NCBI GenBank assembly: GCA_031288435.1
Contig: JAITRK010000057.1
Location: 1-5,980 of the forward strand
Reading direction: 5' to 3'
From: Holosporaceae bacterium
Lineage (GTDB): Bacteria; Pseudomonadota; Alphaproteobacteria; UBA3830
Length of the DNA stretch: 5,980 nucleotides
Below, in pieces: positions 4,507 through 5,980 of the stretch. Both the position numbers and the translations under genes were made by a program. The stretch's first letter is position 1. Each line of letters begins with the position of its first letter. The notes beneath the pieces are model-generated. The model made no database searches and was not told the origin of the DNA. It saw only the letters and a program-made list of their open reading frames with translations.

Positions 4507-5400
4507 CTAAAATAACTCTGCGGAAGCTGCTCTTTTAGAGAACCCATATTTTCTCTGCGCTCTGGTCAACAGTGACGAGAATCCCATGGATTTTAGAAAA
4601 TCCATGGCTGTGGCGCAATCGAAAGAGTAGGGCAGACTCGTGGAAAAATCATCGATATCCACGTCATTTTTCAGCGTCGCCAATTGTAACGATAGCTCGG
4701 CGCTTGCTTTCCCATGCCGCAGGCGGTCGCGCAGCTTTGGCGGATTAACCTCCTCCAGATGCTCATAAATTCCGTCCAGCGTTCGGAATTCCGTAAGTAA
4801 TTTTGCGGCAGTCACTGGACCTATGCCTGCTACCCCAGGGATATTGTCCGACGAATCTCCAACCAGTGCCTGAAAATATGTCATTTGAGATGGATAAACG
4901 CCGTATTTCTCGAATACTTCTCCAGATCTGATGACCTTTGACTTGGCAGCGTCAAACATGGATACATTTTTATTGATCAGCTGCATAATATCCTTGTCGG
5001 AGGACGCTATTATTACATCAAAGCCGCTGTCAACCAGACGCCGAGAGTAGGTAGCAATGATATCGTCCGCCTCAAAGTTAGCTTTTTCCGTTGTCGAAAC
5101 ACCCAGGGCGCGACAAGCCTGTCGTGAAAGCGGGAACTGCTCCCTAAGCTCCGCAGGCGTTTCCGCTCTATTTGCTTTATACTCCGGAAACATTTCGTTC
5201 CTGAACGTCTTTTTTCCGGAGTCAAAAACAACAAGCAAAAAATCCGCGCCGCCATATTTATCGAGCAGCGAAAATAGCATAGTGCAGAACCCGTATATTG
5301 CTCCAACCTGTTTTCCATCGCCGGTGCTAAGTGATGGGAACGCAAAAAAAGCACGGTAGATGAATCCAGACCCGTCAACCAATAGAGCGGTTTTCTGCAT
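4507..5400 (-). CDS. Standalone 5'-3' exonuclease (Pol I N-terminal / FEN type)
   Basis: A 297-residue protein that equals the 5' nuclease domain of DNA polymerase I (about the first 300 residues) and stops where the linker to the polymerase would begin. The family removes RNA primers and 5' flaps in replication and repair. All metal-binding acidic residues are present: D9 in LLVDGSG, D60 in VVFDSGKK, E110/D112/D113 in FEADD, D135/D137 in SSDKD, and D182/D185 in GDSSDN. The helical-arch basic residues lie in FPEYKANR (K75, R78). The helix-hairpin-helix is NIPGVAGIGPVTAAKLL (187-202). The start is the ATG at 5398-5400, where the conserved QKTALLVDGSG begins; an upstream extension of the frame is only secB read out of phase. 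It begins four bases after the secB stop with no good Shine-Dalgarno, so translation is probably coupled to secB. No Klenow-type polymerase follows, because downstream lies convergent tssA. It could be a natural stand-alone nuclease, or half of a split polA. Confidence 0.93.
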   Translation of the reverse strand: MQKTALLVDGSGFIYRAFFAFPSLSTGDGKQVGAIYGFCTMLFSLLDKYGGADFLLVVFDSGKKTFRNEMFPEYKANRAETPAELREQFPLSRQACRALGVSTTEKANFEADDIIATYSRRLVDSGFDVIIASSDKDIMQLINKNVSMFDAAKSKVIRSGEVFEKYGVYPSQMTYFQALVGDSSDNIPGVAGIGPVTAAKLLTEFRTLDGIYEHLEEVNPPKLRDRLRHGKASAELSLQLATLKNDVDIDDFSTSLPYSFDCATAMDFLKSMGFSSLLTRAQRKYGFSKRAASAELF

Positions 5401-5404
5401 CGCG

Positions 5405-5878
5405 CTACTGTGAAGCCTTGCTCTGTTTGTTCTTTCGTTCTTCGTAGAATTCCACAAAATCGATCGGAGATAGATATAGCGGCGGGAATCCACCATCGCC
5501 GACGGCGCTGGCAATAACACTTCGAACAAATGGGAACAGCAGGCGTGGGCATTCGATGTTCAGTATTTGATCCAAAATATCCTCGCCGAATCCGCCAATA
5601 GCAAACTCGCCGGTATATTCCAGTTCCAGGATAAACATTGGCTTGTCCATTTTTGCTTGTATTGTTACGGCTAGATTCACAGCGTACACGTTATGATCCG
5701 AGGACAGATCGTCGCATTTATCTGTTTTTACGTCCAGGTGGACGTCTATCTGCGGCTGCTCCTGGGATCCATGTAGACGAGACGGCGCGTTAATAACCTC
5801 GAAGGATAAATCATTAACATACTGAGAAACAACGCCAAAAAACTGCTGCTCCGACTCTTTTTCTTTCCTATTCACCAT
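5405..5878 (-). CDS. secB: Protein-export chaperone SecB
   Basis: A 157-residue SecB, normal length. SecB tetramers hold preproteins unfolded in the cytoplasm and hand them to SecA for Sec export. Family marks are QFFGVVSQYVNDLSFEV near the N-terminus (peptide-binding region), the central beta-strand region with LELEYTGEFAI (about 85-94), and the strongly conserved CPRLLFPFVRSVIASAVGDG followed by GFPPLYLSPIDFVEFY (about 110-145). The acidic/LxYxG strand region is where SecA docks in known SecBs. The start is the ATG at 5876-5878, which has GGAG six bases upstream; an in-frame ATG four codons earlier (5888-5890) lacks a ribosome site and its G is part of that GGAG. It is first or second in an operon with the nuclease gene, four bases apart. 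The lysine-rich C-terminal tail (ERKNKQSKASQ) is variable in the family. Confidence 0.96.
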   Translation of the reverse strand: MVNRKEKESEQQFFGVVSQYVNDLSFEVINAPSRLHGSQEQPQIDVHLDVKTDKCDDLSSDHNVYAVNLAVTIQAKMDKPMFILELEYTGEFAIGGFGEDILDQILNIECPRLLFPFVRSVIASAVGDGGFPPLYLSPIDFVEFYEERKNKQSKASQ

Positions 5879-5979
5879 TTTTTTCTCCATAATTTGCGAT
5901 GAAACGCTCCGCTAACTGTTGCAATATACACGATGAGATCAATCGACACAATCGCATAAAATAACGCCACTACTTGTCG
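5872..5979 (-). CDS. Possible 3' end of an upstream membrane-protein gene (partial)
   Basis: On the minus strand a frame enters from the right edge and stays open for 35 codons, ending in a TGA that overlaps the secB start by seven bases (ATGGTGA). The translated end starts RQVVALFYAIVSIDLIVYIA and finishes HRKLWRKKW: a hydrophobic helix-length run followed by a strongly basic tail, as in the last transmembrane segment and cytoplasmic end of a membrane protein. The overlap would couple it to secB. A frame of this length can be open by chance, and the same stretch also contains a plausible secB promoter, so this is tentative. The family cannot be named. Confidence 0.35.
   Translation of the reverse strand, partial: RQVVALFYAIVSIDLIVYIATVSGAFHRKLWRKKW
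5923..5951 (-). promoter_or_regulatory. Candidate secB promoter
   Basis: On the minus strand TTGTGT (5946-5951) and TATATT (5923-5928; five of six matches to TATAAT) are separated by 17 bases, predicting a start near 5916 and a leader of about 38 bases to the secB ATG. If the partial frame overlapping secB is a real gene, this promoter would lie inside it, which is possible but less usual. Confidence 0.35.
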
Positions 5980-5980
5980 G

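Noticed and set aside
5013..5552. 179-codon minus-strand frame spanning the exonuclease/secB junction
   Set aside because: It is out of phase with two well-supported genes on the same strand; the composition is cysteine/arginine-rich shadow sequence. The antisense frame at 5057-5359 was rejected for the same reason.
1..5980. CRISPR array, insertion sequence or integrase
   Set aside because: No regularly spaced repeat series, transposase-like frame or terminal inverted repeats with target duplications were found; the repeats present are short tandem or paired copies.

Overview
The window most likely comes from an alphaproteobacterium, plausibly a host-associated lineage such as a Holosporales- or Rickettsiales-like endosymbiont. 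Three things point there. The SecB C-terminus (LLFPFVRSVIASAVGDGG then FPPLYLSPIDF) looks alphaproteobacterial. A type VI secretion gene (tssA) is present. Base composition is patchy: housekeeping genes near or above 50% GC are separated by very AT-rich spacers (the 60 bases at 241-300 hold 39 G/C, those at 3061-3120 only 9). There is no 16S gene or marker set here, so the assignment is an inference from protein flavour.

Layout, left to right. The first 25 bases are the 5' end of a tRNA on the minus strand (probably tRNA-Pro), with a promoter-like pair upstream. Next is a full-length, catalytically intact acetyl-CoA C-acetyltransferase on the minus strand (134-1300). A 382-base spacer (1301-1682) follows. 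Then come two convergent genes of unknown function, 1683-2303 (+) and 2375-2989 (-). Both have N-termini that look like weak Sec signal peptides; the second is distinctly AT-rich.

The 351-base AT-rich spacer 2990-3340 separates that second gene from a divergent tssA (3341-4456, +), a type VI secretion baseplate/sheath-assembly protein. The spacer carries a perfect 17-bp tandem duplication, an imperfect direct repeat and promoter-like boxes on both strands. No other type VI gene is visible.

The right side is a minus-strand operon. secB (5405-5878) is followed after four bases by a standalone 5'-3' exonuclease (4507-5400) that resembles the N-terminal nuclease domain of DNA polymerase I without the polymerase. 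An open frame running in from the right edge overlaps the secB start by seven bases and may be the end of an upstream membrane-protein gene.

How the genes work together: secB-exo is the only clear operon, and its members share no obvious pathway. The thiolase belongs to central acetyl-CoA/acetoacetyl-CoA metabolism. tssA is physically isolated and next to an unknown, possibly exported protein in a repeat-rich island. That island is the most accessory-looking part and the best place to look for something undescribed, but nothing in it amounts to a demonstrable new system from sequence alone.
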